Assembly (NCBI RefSeq): GCF_002443255.2
Contig: NW_019211454.1
Location: 29,961,565-30,025,564 of the forward strand
Length of the DNA stretch: 64,000 nucleotides
Reading direction: 5' to 3'
From: Varroa destructor
Lineage: Eukaryota > Arthropoda > Arachnida > Mesostigmata > Varroidae
Both the position numbers and the translations under genes were made by a program. Positions 11,501 to 23,057 of this stretch are shown here, piece after piece (position 1 is the first letter of the stretch; every line of letters starts with the position of its first letter). The notes beneath the pieces were generated by a model. The model ran no database searches, was not told where the DNA came from, and saw nothing but the letters and a program-made list of their open reading frames with translations.

Positions 11501-12708
11501 TTTTTCCATGTAGGGTTATTGTTATCAGTTACATGAGCAGAATCAGTCGCGACTGTTACCGCAGTAGAAGCCAAAACAGAAACAGTAATATAAACTTGCT
11601 GAGATGCGATTATATATATCACTGAATGATAATCCTGTTTCTTGGATGGGCCACAGGTCGGATTTTGTCGTTCAAATGGTGGAACGGCCAACTCGGCGGC
11701 CGTATAGCAAAAGAATGGCCATTCATTCAAAATAGATTTGACATTATTGAATAATAGACCTCCTATAGCTGATGCAAATTTAGCACCGAGAACAGTTGTA
11801 GCCAAGCTAAAATTTTGAGTTCATTTGTGTGGCTTGGTGGCTAGCAACGATAGGAATGGCGTAGCTATTTTTCTTGCATCTGGATAGGATGACGGCGCAC
11901 CTTTCATTGGGATTCGGCGATACAGAGCGTCGAAATACGTTTGATTACACCTAAACGCGGTTTAATGCTATCCGTGAAAATACAAGATGACTGGGTGAAG
12001 ATCTTCACAGCTAACATGGAACGCTGACATCACAGTTTCATACACTGATACAAGGGGGTAAAGCATTTTCGAAATTGAGTACTAGAAAAATGGACGGACT
12101 TCAAAGGGATGGTTAGGAGAAAGGAAATGAACAATAAACATTGATCTCAATTGAACGTGGCGTAACGATTACGATAAACAGCACTAATCATTAAACACAC
12201 CCAGACTATTATGTGTGTCATATACAGATATCGAAATGTTTCGTGGTTGAAAATTGAAGATTGCACGTAATTCGATTGTGAAGCATACTGCTAAGTTAGA
12301 CTGTACGGGGGAAAGGCAACGTCATTGGTGAAGATCCAGTTACCTACATATCTGTGCTTTCTAGATTTGCATGGGATGCCTCATTGTAGTAAGTGAAGCG
12401 GACAAATAGTACCGAGCGTAGTTGGCATTTCTATGGCCATTTAAATACCATGGTTATATTTATATAGTTTTGTAGCATTTAAGGAAATTTCCGTAACTTT
12501 TCGTTTCGCATAAGTCAGGAGCAGAATGTTGAAATCGAAATCTGCTAAAAATCAAGCAATGTTAACGGGAAAAGAAATGTCATGTACTGACTGTTGCTGC
12601 GTCTAGGTGCGTCCATAGAAGTTAGAATGCTTCTTTAGTTTCATTCGTGCCACCTGAAAAAGTAGGTATGTCAATATTGAAGCATGTTCTACTCACCAGC
12701 AGCTGCAT
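8488..12708 (-). CDS. Secreted proline-rich, cuticle/matrix-like protein; three coding exons, 282 aa
   Basis: Coding exons are 12697-12708, 8905-9645 and 8488-8583 (all minus); introns are 9646-12696 and 8584-8904. Every junction is GT...AG and phase 0, and joining them gives 282 codons plus TAG. Residues 1-19 (MQLLITVSTLLGVTSIGAA) form a signal peptide with a likely cut after Ala19. Residues ~20-105 are rich in Tyr, His, Pro, Val and aromatics. Residues ~106-245 are strongly proline-rich, with TSRPIIPVTQP at ~168-178 and again at ~189-199, then degenerate SRP(V/I) units. Asp228-232 is a five-residue acidic block. There is no transmembrane helix after the signal and no Cys cluster. It is therefore secreted, probably a structural component of cuticle, eggshell, silk or saliva. 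I do not see a Rebers-Riddiford chitin-binding consensus, so the exact family is open. The open frame in exon 2 appears to begin at a GTG, but that is an artefact: the true ATG is 3 kb upstream. Confidence 0.8.
8905..9645 (-). CDS. Exon 2: main exon, 247 codons
   Basis: The acceptor is a pyrimidine-rich stretch ending TTGTAG at 9646, and the exon begins ATA ACC GTG at 9645. The donor is GTAAGC at 8904-8899, right after codons for Glu-Ser. Reading through the donor would add only three residues before a TAA. This exon carries the rest of the signal peptide, the Tyr/His-rich part, the proline-rich repeats and the Asp block. Confidence 0.85.
11137..11961 (-). pseudogene. Decayed protein-coding tract inside intron 1 (tract C)
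   Basis: On the minus strand one frame runs from 11961 to a TAG at 11485, with a single internal TGA at 11823-11821. It is continued by a -1 shifted frame ending at 11270 and then by a third frame ending with TAA at 11137. The first shift falls on an A6 run near 11507. Hand counts for the first frame (~98 codons) give G at position 1 in ~33%, position 2 in ~8% and position 3 in ~14%. The second frame (60 codons) gives ~32%, 13% and 10%. That supports coding ancestry. The third frame and the part upstream of the TGA are weaker. It contains hydrophobic stretches such as VYITVSVLASTAVTVATD and IISITITLLAAVDAAKQ, perhaps membrane or secreted segments. No family was recognised. It lies wholly in the first intron of the proline-rich gene, on the same strand. 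Confidence 0.4.
12697..12708 (-). CDS. Exon 1 coding part: ATG plus three codons
   Basis: On the minus strand the sequence reads ATGCAGCTGCTG followed directly by the donor GTGAGT (12696-12691), giving Met-Gln-Leu-Leu in phase 0. It joins in frame to the exon 2 start at 9645, completing an N-terminal hydrophobic signal peptide that exon 2 alone lacks. Splitting the signal peptide after about four codons is typical of arthropod cuticle-protein genes (family knowledge). The 5' UTR lies directly upstream on the minus strand, to roughly 12951. The short coding length means automatic gene finders can miss it. Confidence 0.75.
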
Positions 12709-12948
12709 GAGTGCACAGATCCAGCCGATCGCCTGCTAAGCTCGGTCCGCTGTGTCGCGTGCGGTCTCGTGCGTCTACGGCTACGAAGACCAGCCGACGA
12801 AGCTCCCGCGCAAGAAGGATCCGAAGCGGTGAGGGATGTCTGTTCGGCGAGGGTTCGGACTTGTGTGGGACAGTTACGTGATGCCAACAACAGAAATTCA
12901 GACTGGAGTCGCAAGCTGGCTTGCTCAGTGGTGGTGAACGTATCCTTG

Positions 12949-12986
12949 TCTGATAGCGCAAGCCACAGGCAAACGTCACTAATATT
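12949..12986 (-). promoter_or_regulatory. Candidate core promoter: TATA-like box and TCAGA initiator
   Basis: On the minus strand AATATTAG (12986-12979) lies about 30 nt upstream of CTATCAGAC, whose TCAGA (12953-12949) fits the arthropod initiator. That spacing would put the start near 12951 and give a 5' UTR of ~240 nt before the ATG at 12708. Other start sites further upstream are possible. No transcript evidence is available here. Confidence 0.3.
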
Positions 12987-13052
12987 TGTCTTCTAGGAAG
13001 AAAAATGTTTATTTCCAATTCCAAAGCCACGACGGCGAACCGTTTCTGACAT

Positions 13053-13073
13053 AGCGTGAGTATCACTCACGCT
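13053..13073. repeat. Perfect 9-bp inverted repeat upstream of the proline-rich gene
   Basis: AGCGTGAGT and ACTCACGCT flank a 3-nt spacer. The site lies ~345 bp upstream of the ATG and ~100 bp upstream of the candidate start site. It could be a binding site for a dimeric transcription factor, or chance. Confidence 0.4.
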
Positions 13074-14031
13074 CAATGGCATTTATCGTACATCTGCTGT
13101 ACACAACTGCACACGGACAGACGTCAGCAGTCCGCGACGGGTCAAGTACTAAAAGTGAAGAACCATAGTCAGGAACAACCATCGAGAGGTTCCTGTGCTC
13201 TAAACGCTGGAAAAAAAACAACGTAGAGAGGCGCTCCAATCAAAGTGGGCGGGATGGGACGACAGCCTGCCATAATATACATTTATTAGACAGATACGAT
13301 TTTCAATGTTCAGCTTTGGCTTTATGACCCGCTAATTCTTACCTGTCCTTATGTATAATTTCGATTCAATCATGAATTACGTTTATTTATGCTTTCTTCG
13401 GTAAAACAGGTATTGAGAAAGTTTACGTTTAGTTAAATTGCTTACGTTAGCCGAAAACAGTATAGATAGCGAGAATATACGCGAAAAGTTAATTGTTCAT
13501 AAGCACATGGCGCTCGAATCGCCCCGTCTATGAATGTACGTTAGCCCCTGATGCCTCGAGGAACAAACGTCGTAACTTATGGCAAATTAAGAGTAATGGA
13601 TCGGTGCTTCAAGAACCTCTATAAAACTATACCAATATCAATTTGCAATACAAACATAAATGCACCCAGTTTCATGCGTTTTTGTGCACCTGTCATTGAC
13701 AAAGCGGCCGTCGCGAGAAAAGAACATGGAAAATATTGCATTTCGTTAAATGGAAATAAAAAAAAAAAAGAACAGCATTCACGATTACATAGAATTGTCT
13801 TATTTCAGCAAGCGGTTATCTAAACTAAGGAAGACAAGTCAGTCAGTGGCTTTTGCGACGGACTGATGAGGGTCATGTAATAATCATTATCGAGTCTTCA
13901 TTAAATTGAGATGGACTTGGATTGTACATCGGGGCGTCTTAAAAATGATTATTCTGATAAGTAATGATAATGCCTTTAACTACTGAAATGTACGCAGTGT
14001 TATTCGAGCTCAGGAGGAGCAAAGGATTCGG

Positions 14032-14032
<1 letters not shown>

Positions 14033-14065
<33 letters not shown>
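14033..14065. repeat. (TA)16 microsatellite
   Basis: Perfect TA run of 33 bp. Shorter TA runs lie at 14394-14410 and ~16204-16221. Confidence 0.9.
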
Positions 14066-14067
<2 letters not shown>

Positions 14068-17000
14068 TGAAAAACAACAGGAAGATTTTGAACATTTTCG
14101 GCAAAAAAAGTTGGCTTGAGGGGCGAACTATGTAAAAGAAGAGGAACACGGAATAAGAAACCTCATACCTTGAAAAACTCATTATAATACCTGAAAATAC
14201 AAAAAAAAACAAGGTTTAACGGTACTCATGGGATGCGTTTGCGACGCAAACTGTAACAGGATCTACAACATACGCCCGCCCTTAGAAGCCATAAGCAACT
14301 CTGTCACGCTTCATTATTATAATTATCCTTATATATTATTATTATTGCACAGGTTCGACGTTATACAAACCATAGGACCCTACGACCCGGAACTATATAT
14401 ATATATATATGTATAAATTTTCTAGTAAATGTTCAGTTATATTTTCTCGTTTTCCCTTGTACTTCCGTCACAAACATAGACATTCAGGCTAAAAAAAATA
14501 ATAGCCGTAAGGAAAGTAAGAAATGCCTAAAATGCTCAAGTTCATCTCACTACGTGTCCTGCTGTCAGCATAGAAACTAAAAGGGCGGGTTTTATTAGGT
14601 TAGGTAAAACTGCTGGTCAGGTTTCACGAGTGGTTCAAGCACAAACAAAACAAAGGAAGCTTAGGATAATAGCTAAAATACCTACATAGATACAATAGAT
14701 TTCACTCAGAAAGCTCTCGGATAACATTTTTTTCTCAAAGCTGAAGTCAGAAAAAGCGCCCTGAGGATTTAAATTGCAATAACCTTCGCAAGCTCTATTC
14801 AATGTTCCGTATAAAAGTGACTGAGCTACGTAACGCCATACGCCACGTAGGACCAAGCTCAAGTGTGCAAGCAGTATACAAATACACTATATTTCGCACT
14901 GTAATAAGTATCAATTCCGTTTGAGAGTATATGTCGCACTCTTCAGGTCACTTAAACAGCGAAATTTATCTACATATATAGGTCGTCTACCCTGATTATA
15001 CCATACTTATATGAGACAGTTTTGATGATCATATAGATGGGTTAAGGATAGATTTTACTATCTAACCTTTAATTTATCATGAGTAAGAGATAGAATGGAA
15101 ACGACAGGGGGCGCAAGTGGGAACGAGCTGCCATGGACAAGCCAACTTTTGAAAGAAATATGTAGATGGCGGTGTCTTAGGTCAAATTATTAACGGACCA
15201 CAAGCGTCGTCAGGCAGAAGGCAGTCCTTGTGCGCATGGTCGATGCTGACCACTGGCCACGTCGGTGCGGATAAAATTTTTGTGCGCCAATTTTACCATG
15301 ATTACAAGAGAGCCAGCCGGTCATTGATAGGAATGATGACACACTTGCCGTCTCCATTCATCAAACCCGACTTGACTGTGGCTAGCTTGCTTTCTACGCT
15401 GAGTGCTCTCTAGCTAGACGTGGCCTCTCGTCCCTTGTGTCTCTCCGAACCCCGTTAAGCCGTTTCGCTCTTAAACCTGTGTCTAAAGTGTTCATCTCGG
15501 TACGCAGTGTGGATGAGAGCTCGTTCTTTCCCTAAAGCTGGAGTTGGTGACAGCCTTGTGGAAAATGGTCAGTCGGTTAGATAAGACGGAGCCCCTATGG
15601 CGAGACATCAGCGTAATACCTTTCTCTGCTCAGATACTCACCCGCACGAACAGGCACACACCTACGCTTTTAATGGATAATGCCCAACTCGCTTTTGGTT
15701 CATTCATTTTCATTGTTTATTCAGGACCAGTGTGCCAGGCCAAAGCCACTTTCATTTTTAATCGAACCCGTTCAAACGATGCAATCGCGTGTATGCCGCT
15801 TCGTTCCACTCAGCACTCGGCGGAGTGGACGGTCCAGGAACCGCCCTGTCTCTGCAGGCCATTTTCGATATGTGTATATATAACGATATTGTGCATTCTC
15901 GATCACGAATTTTTACGATGGATAGTGTGGTCTACCGGATAGCTTTGCCAGCCGTTCCGTACCAACACAGTTAAGATCATACTTAATTACCGTAATATGT
16001 TAATAGATCAGCTTTAATGTGAGTGTTTAGATCAAAAGCTGCAACTACATCTTTTCCTAGGTATCTATGAATATTGCCTTTTTGAATGACTTCATTTTGG
16101 TTACTAGTTTAAATATTATACTGTCAGTGTATGAAAGCCACCTATTTGTTGTTATTTGGAGGAACGGTATCCGCTACCAATGTAGATAAACAAATTATAC
16201 CTGCTATATATATATATATAAATAGAAATAAAAACATTCACAGGTATGTAGATAAAGGACAAGTGGAAAATTGAGCGAACTCTCTATGTTTCAAAAATGA
16301 AGAATTTGCAGCTTCGTTCATACTAGCCTTGCGAACTTTTAGATCGCGTTAACTTGATCGATAAATCCTCAGATGCAAAGCTGCACTGCTTCAAATGTTC
16401 TTCATAAGACTGCAACAGGAAACTCTATAACCTCGAGTACCCATGATGTCTACCCGCTTGTACTCGCAGGATGGTGTTGCAGCCTCAACGGGATGGCTGC
16501 TTATCCGCAACGCCACACCTCATCTGATACTAAACAACGACTAGGGATAATAATTTTTTTTCAGATGAAATTAAATATAAATAATTGGAATAGACTTATC
16601 TTACATTTGAACTAGGCTCTTCGAGCTAGTCAGATGCGTGTCTGAATCCGTATCAATGACCATCGTAGTTGCAGGCCGCAACGTTCCATTTTAATGGCAC
16701 TTTTGGATGGAGCTTGAGTTGTTCTTAAGAGAGAGAGAGACAAAAAATGAAACAAAAGAAGACGCGTCTGAGTTGATGCGAAACCAGAACTTCTTCCAAA
16801 GCCTATCTAACTTATTTTATCTGCATGAGCGAATACCAAGCTGGCCTTAACATGGTCAATTTCTAGCTATTCGGTCCAGTACAAAACACTGAAACGTAAC
16901 CAATGCTCTATTACAGTCCCAGGTTAAACGATCATTTGTCATGGTTTAGATAGCTTGCTCGGGACGCACGCAAAACGAAGTTACAGATTTTTCATCTACA

Positions 17001-19725
17001 AATCATTGAAAACAGAGGTACAGGTAGGTGCTTATATGCGCCAGTTGCTCCTGTGGTCACAGCGGTAGGCGAATCAATTGCATCGCAGGTTTGTGGTAAT
17101 TAAACACACCCGGTAGTTGCTACCAAGCGGGCAACGCTTTCTGCTAATTAAGCTTTTTTTTTCTTTATCATTGTTTGTTGGCTTTTCCTATTCAGTTGAC
17201 TATGAATGTCCCCCGACAGCAGATCTGGACAACAAATCAAATAAAGTCAGACACAAAAAATAGAGTTTGTACGCTTTTGACGCTTGCTGCTCGTTTCAGC
17301 AGCTGCCCACAGACATTTCATCGACACAACTGTCGGAACAACTGAATAGAACCGGTCGTGTGTTTTTGCTTCCGACGAATTTCTGCTGTTCTTCCATCCG
17401 TTGTTGTTTTACAGATCGCGCACCTTGTCCAGAGCTGATAAGCCCCTCTCCGTCTTGTACTCGTTACCCCCCCCTCCCCCCTACCTATCATTGTTCTATT
17501 CTGATGTCTTGTGGCTGCGCCCTTTTAAAGAGAACAAGAAATATTATACGATAGTGCGTATATGTACGTGTAAAAAAAGAATGATATGCAGTGTGTAGTA
17601 TACTAACTATTCCATAGATCAGATGGTAAACTACACAGACTCCCTTCTCCGCTCCGCGCAAAAGGCCACGAAGAAAGAGGATGTAAAAAGGGTAGCCATT
17701 GTTGTTGGTGTTTGGGGGGAGAGGGGATACTTAGTTGGAAAGGGGCATTGTTGTTGGTAAGTAAAAAGGTTGGCTGCGTCGAAATAGAGCAAATACGAGC
17801 GCTATTTAAGAGGAAAGGGATAGGGAGGACTTGCCCCGGGAACGGACATTGAAGAAACGAAGAGACTCTACCACCAGCGGCTGGCGCTTATGAGCGCTAC
17901 TCATGAGTTAAATGTAGCGTCATGTGTTTTCCCTTTTGTACTCTCAGCCAGCTTTTTTACCGTTTTGACAAATACTTACCCCATTAAACCCTTAGCATAG
18001 ACAGCCAGGCTCTTTGTCGTTGTTTAGCTCTTGTTGGCTGTCTCGCCCGTTGTCGTCCGTAGACGTAGACCGTGCGCGTCTGCTAACCCTTAGCTCGCGG
18101 GTCAGGCTTTCGTTGCTAAGAGACAAGGCAAAAGGACTTGTGGGGCGGGGACCTAAGGCTTGGTACGGGGATAAGCCTACAGGAGCGAATGGTCCGCAAT
18201 GGGCAGTCATATTTCAACGCGGGGTCAACGCCGAGAGCTAGTTGCTGGTTTAAGTGAAAAGAGAAGCTGTTCTGCTTCTCTCGAGAGCCCCCCGGCGGCT
18301 CGAGGCGGACCACGAGGGGTGTTTACAGCTTAGTGTTACTTACAGTTTATCCACAACCACACACTGACTGAGTCAGAGGTGGCGTTTGGTTCAGTGCTAG
18401 AGAAGAAGGGACATTCAGAAGGCTTAACGAACTAATAAAAACAATCCCGTAGTAGTGATGTGCAGAAGTCAGCAACATAAATTCGGTTGTATGTTGAAGA
18501 GAAATTTAATACATTATACAAGAAGCAAAATAACTACAGTTCTCGTATACAAATTTGTATGAATATAGAAACATAACTACTGCTCGCAGTACACCAATTA
18601 CATATTAGAACTTAAGAAATTATACTAGAAATGCAAACACCCATTGCACAAATATGTGCATTATAGTCAAAAGTCGTAGTTACCGTTCAGTAAACTTCAA
18701 AATAAACGAAGTAGTTAACTTTGAGGTTCACTGTGATGCTACTAATAATAACACTAAATGTACTATTTGTCCTTCGCTTTATTATTATTGCAGTGTCTTC
18801 TTTGTGAATAAAAATCGTCAGGGCAAATATTTTCCCTTTCTGATTTTTGTCATTATTGGAGCGTAAATAAACGCTAAAATAATTAATTTCTTATTGCTTT
18901 CATTGTTCTCCGCCATCTTTTCCCTTCAGTCTTCGTCGTGCCGTTCCTTTCGTCCTCCGCCGGTATAATCGGCTTAAATTCTCAACCGATGCGAGTCGTC
19001 CACTGCTGCCCCGGGGACGTCTTGTGAAGCTTACGTCGGGGGTGTTAGGGACGCCTGCTTGGCAGGATTCCCGCTTGAAGTGACGAACGCCGACAGAGAG
19101 ATCGAAGAAGTGAGAAAGAGGGAGGCAGAACGGGCATCGAGATTTGAACTTCGAGATAACCTCTTCTATCGTCCCAGGCTCTTATTCTAAACGTCTCTCC
19201 TTTGAAGTATTCATGTATGTTTTCCTGTTGTGTGCTTATCGATAACGTTTCTTATTCCTATGTCTCTTAGTTTTTTTCGTCTTTTAGTTTTTCTCTGACT
19301 TTCAGGTTTTGTTAACAAACTTACATTCTCCTTGATATTGTTTGTTGAACAGAAATGCTACAACAGAACTTCAGTTGTGCTTCCTAAAGCTCTAGTTTAC
19401 TAGTTCCAACGTTTTCGAGGTTCATTGGAGAAAGTGATCTGTATGGTTTAAGCCGTCCTTACCCTTTTGCTGCTAATGTAAAATAAAGAAGTTAACAGCA
19501 GGAAGAGTCCGATAAGGATAGCTTCTGTTCATGCTTTCCTAATGGGGGACGACTTACTCTCATTTTAACCTTGAAAAGATTTCAAGCTTTTCTCTCTTGC
19601 CTGTCCTTCTCCACGACGTGCCACGGTTGCATCGGTTCTGTTCTCAGAGGAAAATGCGCCAGTTTTTTTAAGCCAGATTTGTCGAACTGGCTTACTCTTC
19701 GTGTACATCGGTGGTACTATTTACC

Positions 19726-19762
19726 ACGCCAATCCGTGCGTTATGTACGGTCGGATTGGCGT
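19726..19762. repeat. 11-bp inverted repeat with 15-nt loop, followed by T5
   Basis: ACGCCAATCCG (19726-19736) pairs perfectly with CGGATTGGCGT (19752-19762), and a TTTTT run adjoins it. It would form a stable hairpin in RNA or single-stranded DNA. No gene lies nearby. Confidence 0.7.
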
Positions 19763-22270
19763 TTTTATTTATATCGAAAGCGAAATCGATAATGTTATTT
19801 TGAAAATTGCATGCTATAAGCTCATAAAACGGTTTAGAAAAAGAAAAATTAAAACGTTCAATAGGCAAAGTAAAGCCTTAACTATCTTTATGGTCTACCC
19901 TTCAGCAGATTAGTGTTCGATTAAGCGCGCACGCACACATACACACACTCATACATATATGTACACACAAAAGATGCAATTTTTGACAAAAGAAAATTGT
20001 GAAAAATATTATGCAGAAGCTTTCACTAAGCCCATTGGATATGGCGTTGCGCCTTGCCCGGCTTTTTTGTCTTGGTCACTTTGTCCTAGTCGGTCATGCT
20101 GATCATGCTAAGGACAGCTTCGTCACCCTTGTCCAGCTAAGCCAACCAAGAAGGAGCCGTTCGTCCTTCTTAGTCTTCCTTCAATGTGGAATCGTGCACA
20201 GCCGATGCGCGGGGAGTCATTCGCGGTGATCCATCTTGAGCAGTTGCACTTCCGTGGACAGCAGAGCACCGCACAGAGAGTTTCCCGACCGTCGCGTCGC
20301 AGACCTCCAACTCGATGTGCAGAGTATTCACTCATTTGGCCGCAGTCTTATTTCGTTAGACTGCCACTACTTCGGCGGACGGCAACTAGTTCTGTTCCAA
20401 TTATCGTCCAGTGACTAGCGTTGCAACTGTTATGGCACCGCATCAACTCTCGAACCCGAGAGGCTTCGGGCCCACTTCGTTAAGTTGAACAACGCAGGCC
20501 ATTACCGATTCAATATATGAGCTTCACACAACTGGTTAGAGAACTTATAGGCATTTATTGAAATTGTAGAACGAATTATTCAACTTGGTTGTTGAAACGC
20601 ATTGATAGCGTACAGTTATTGGGTCACTGCATATAAAATCGAGTGAAATTTATAACTATTATAGTGAATAAAATATGTAGATTACAGGATCATATCTTTT
20701 TCTCCGATGTGCCAGCCGCTGCACACACATCGCAGTACAGTTCATCTACTGTGCTTTTATTTAGCTCGAACTATGAAGATATCCGAGAATAAACATTACT
20801 GCGGGACGTTAAAATTTCCCGCCAGCTGATAAGCTTCGATTGCCAGCACAAAATGTAGCATTTCGGGTTGTTCGGCGACCATTTTACTCCACGAAACGTT
20901 GCGGTACATATAAACAATTTGTCGCATCTCTGCCTTCCGCACGCTCCCTATGAGATGCTATGTTTCCGGATCTGCAATTAGCTTGCTGCTCGACTAGATA
21001 AATGATCTTATATAGAAACTATATAGGTGCTTCACGTCTCATTGCATCACGCACTTGGGAAATGGACAGCTGTTCCCTTGGCCGGTTTTATCATCTGCGC
21101 CAGCTACACCTTTGAACAGGTGGCGCTTTTACTTAAGTAACCACTTTCCTTTTCGGTGCTTCCCCGAACAGAGGAAACGCACGGACTAGTAATTTTCATG
21201 GTGCTGTTCAGAGGGTGCTTAGTTTTTTGCCACAACTGAGCGTAGTCGTAATAATTGTTTACCACCATGACCGCTTGCCCTGTGCCACCTTTCTGTTTGG
21301 ATGACAGGCAGTATACCTGCTCGCGGCAACATAAATGATGTCTATTTACCTGTTCAGGCTGGCTGCGCACTCATGCTCTATAAAAGACCAAAAAATAATT
21401 AGGCAATAGAATTGCTGGCAAGAATTATGATAGGCAAATATTAAGTAGTAACTGAAAAACTCTAATGTCAGTTTGACCGATATATATATAGTGCTGACAT
21501 TGACCTAACGTATTCGTATGAATGCAGGAGCACAACCGCAGGTCTGAAGTATACTGTGAACTTCATACGGCAATTCAGGTTATAAGCATGCATTTTTGTC
21601 GAGCAGACTTCCTGAACCAGTCCCATGTTATGGTATCCTACAATTTCTCATTAAGTATCATATGTTTGTCCACCCTACATGATATAGCCACTGGGAGGGA
21701 TGGAGAGACACATTAAGTTGAGGGTCGAATCAGAAGTTGCTGACCAAGCCACAATTTTAACGCCAGCTCCCATATTCGAAGCATTATAAGCGTCGGAATT
21801 ACGGACACAATTAGCGACGTGGCACAAAATATGTATACTAGGGTGACGAGTTAATTTGAGTAACTCGACATTTCACATAGATGCTGACTTCTATGTAGGC
21901 TACTATACTTATTTATGTTCTGTTCCACATATAAAGTATTGTTTTAGATCAAATAATGAGGAAATCTGGCCTCCAAAGTTATTGCGGGGGTGGGAGGCAA
22001 AATTGTCGCATAAAGCCTGACACATATTTCAGCTCTCAGATATCTTCAACGGACGTTACAGAATAGTTTAGCATTGACATTTTTCCCCAACTGCAACCGG
22101 ATATTCTTTTTTAATATATGAAGAGCTGCACATCTTATAGCGTCCATCGTAGTTCTGTAGATGTATAGTAGTTTGTAGAAGTGTTTCTATGTATCTGATG
22201 TAAAAAGTAGAACACGTGTCTTCTAGTGAAACGCGTTAATAGCAATTTGAATACTAGTCATCCTATCAGG

Positions 22271-22421
22271 TAGGGCGGGCATTTTTCCGCCCCCCAGAAC
22301 TGTTTAACTCATTACATCTGTTCTCCGCTGTAAAATTGGCGAATGGGCAATTATTAACGAACCAGGCTAAGTTTTTCTATGATAAGACACTTATATCTGT
22401 TTTGTATATTCTCGAAACCGT
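22271..22421 (+). repeat. Left terminal inverted repeat
   Basis: It starts TAGGGCGGGCATTTTTCCGC. The outer ~23 bp is itself partly self-complementary (GGGCGG and CCGCCC). It differs from the right arm at 22310 and 22321 and near its inner end. Confidence 0.9.
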
Positions 22422-22906
22422 TAAGTTAAGCTGTCGTCAGGTGCTGTCGATAACCGTAAGTGAGAACTGTTCGATCTAACCAAAGTTATTTCTATCTATG
22501 GCTTTGCTGCTGCTTATTCTATAATATATTGTTTATATTAAGTCGCCGTTTATATAAATTGCTTTTGTTCCGAGTTGGTATTGAATTTTTATTCTCGGGA
22601 CAAGGAATGCACTTGAATACGTCTATCTGGGTATGCGCACGACGCACGAAGCCCGTGTTAGGGCTTCATGGCGAAGATGGAAGAATGTTGAAATTCACAC
22701 TTCCGCAGTGAACAAGAGACGCGTTTGCTTTTACGATTTGTTACGTCAGTTACCGTCAAAACACATAGAAACGAGACGAATAGAGTGACAAAAAACAAAG
22801 CAAATCGAAATATGTGTCCTCAACGGGTTTTGGAGCGGCGACCCCCTAGTCTCTTTTATCCAAAAAAAGCTTGGCGTTTCTGTCTAGCGTCATCTCAGCA
22901 TTTCGA

Positions 22907-23057
22907 CCAGTTTCGAACATATACAAAACAGATATAAGTGTCTTATCATAGAAAAACTTAGCCTGGTTCGTTAATAATTGCCCATTCGCCAATTTTACAG
23001 CGGAGAGCAGATGTAATCAGTTAAACAGTTCTGGGGGGCGGAAAAATGCCCGCCCTA
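22907..23057 (-). repeat. Right terminal inverted repeat
   Basis: It is the inverted partner of 22271-22421 and ends GCCCGCCCTA on the plus strand. Confidence 0.9.

Larger units (their letters stand above)
13074..22262. other. No supported gene
   Basis: This is mostly AT-rich, with TA microsatellites, and has GC-richer blocks at ~17.4-18.3 kb and ~18.9-19.2 kb. Frames of 70-130 codons occur, but those tested lack codon-position bias. Confidence 0.55.
22271..23057. mobile_element. Non-autonomous DNA transposon with 151-bp terminal inverted repeats
   Basis: The left arm 22271-22421 and right arm 22907-23057 are inverted copies with about five mismatches. Both outer ends read TAGGGCGGGC. The 485-bp interior carries only short frames (22460-22711 and 22725-22937, plus strand) without transposase-like motifs, so it is a deletion derivative or MITE that would need a transposase in trans. 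The near-identical arms suggest fairly recent insertion or arm-correcting selection. Flanks CTATCAGG (left) and TCTACTCAGG (right) are similar but not a clean duplication, so the superfamily is uncertain. The TAGGG-type tips would suit hAT, which makes 8-bp duplications. Confidence 0.85.

Noticed and set aside
15544..15942. 132-codon plus-strand frame
   Set aside because: No codon-position bias and no recognisable domain.
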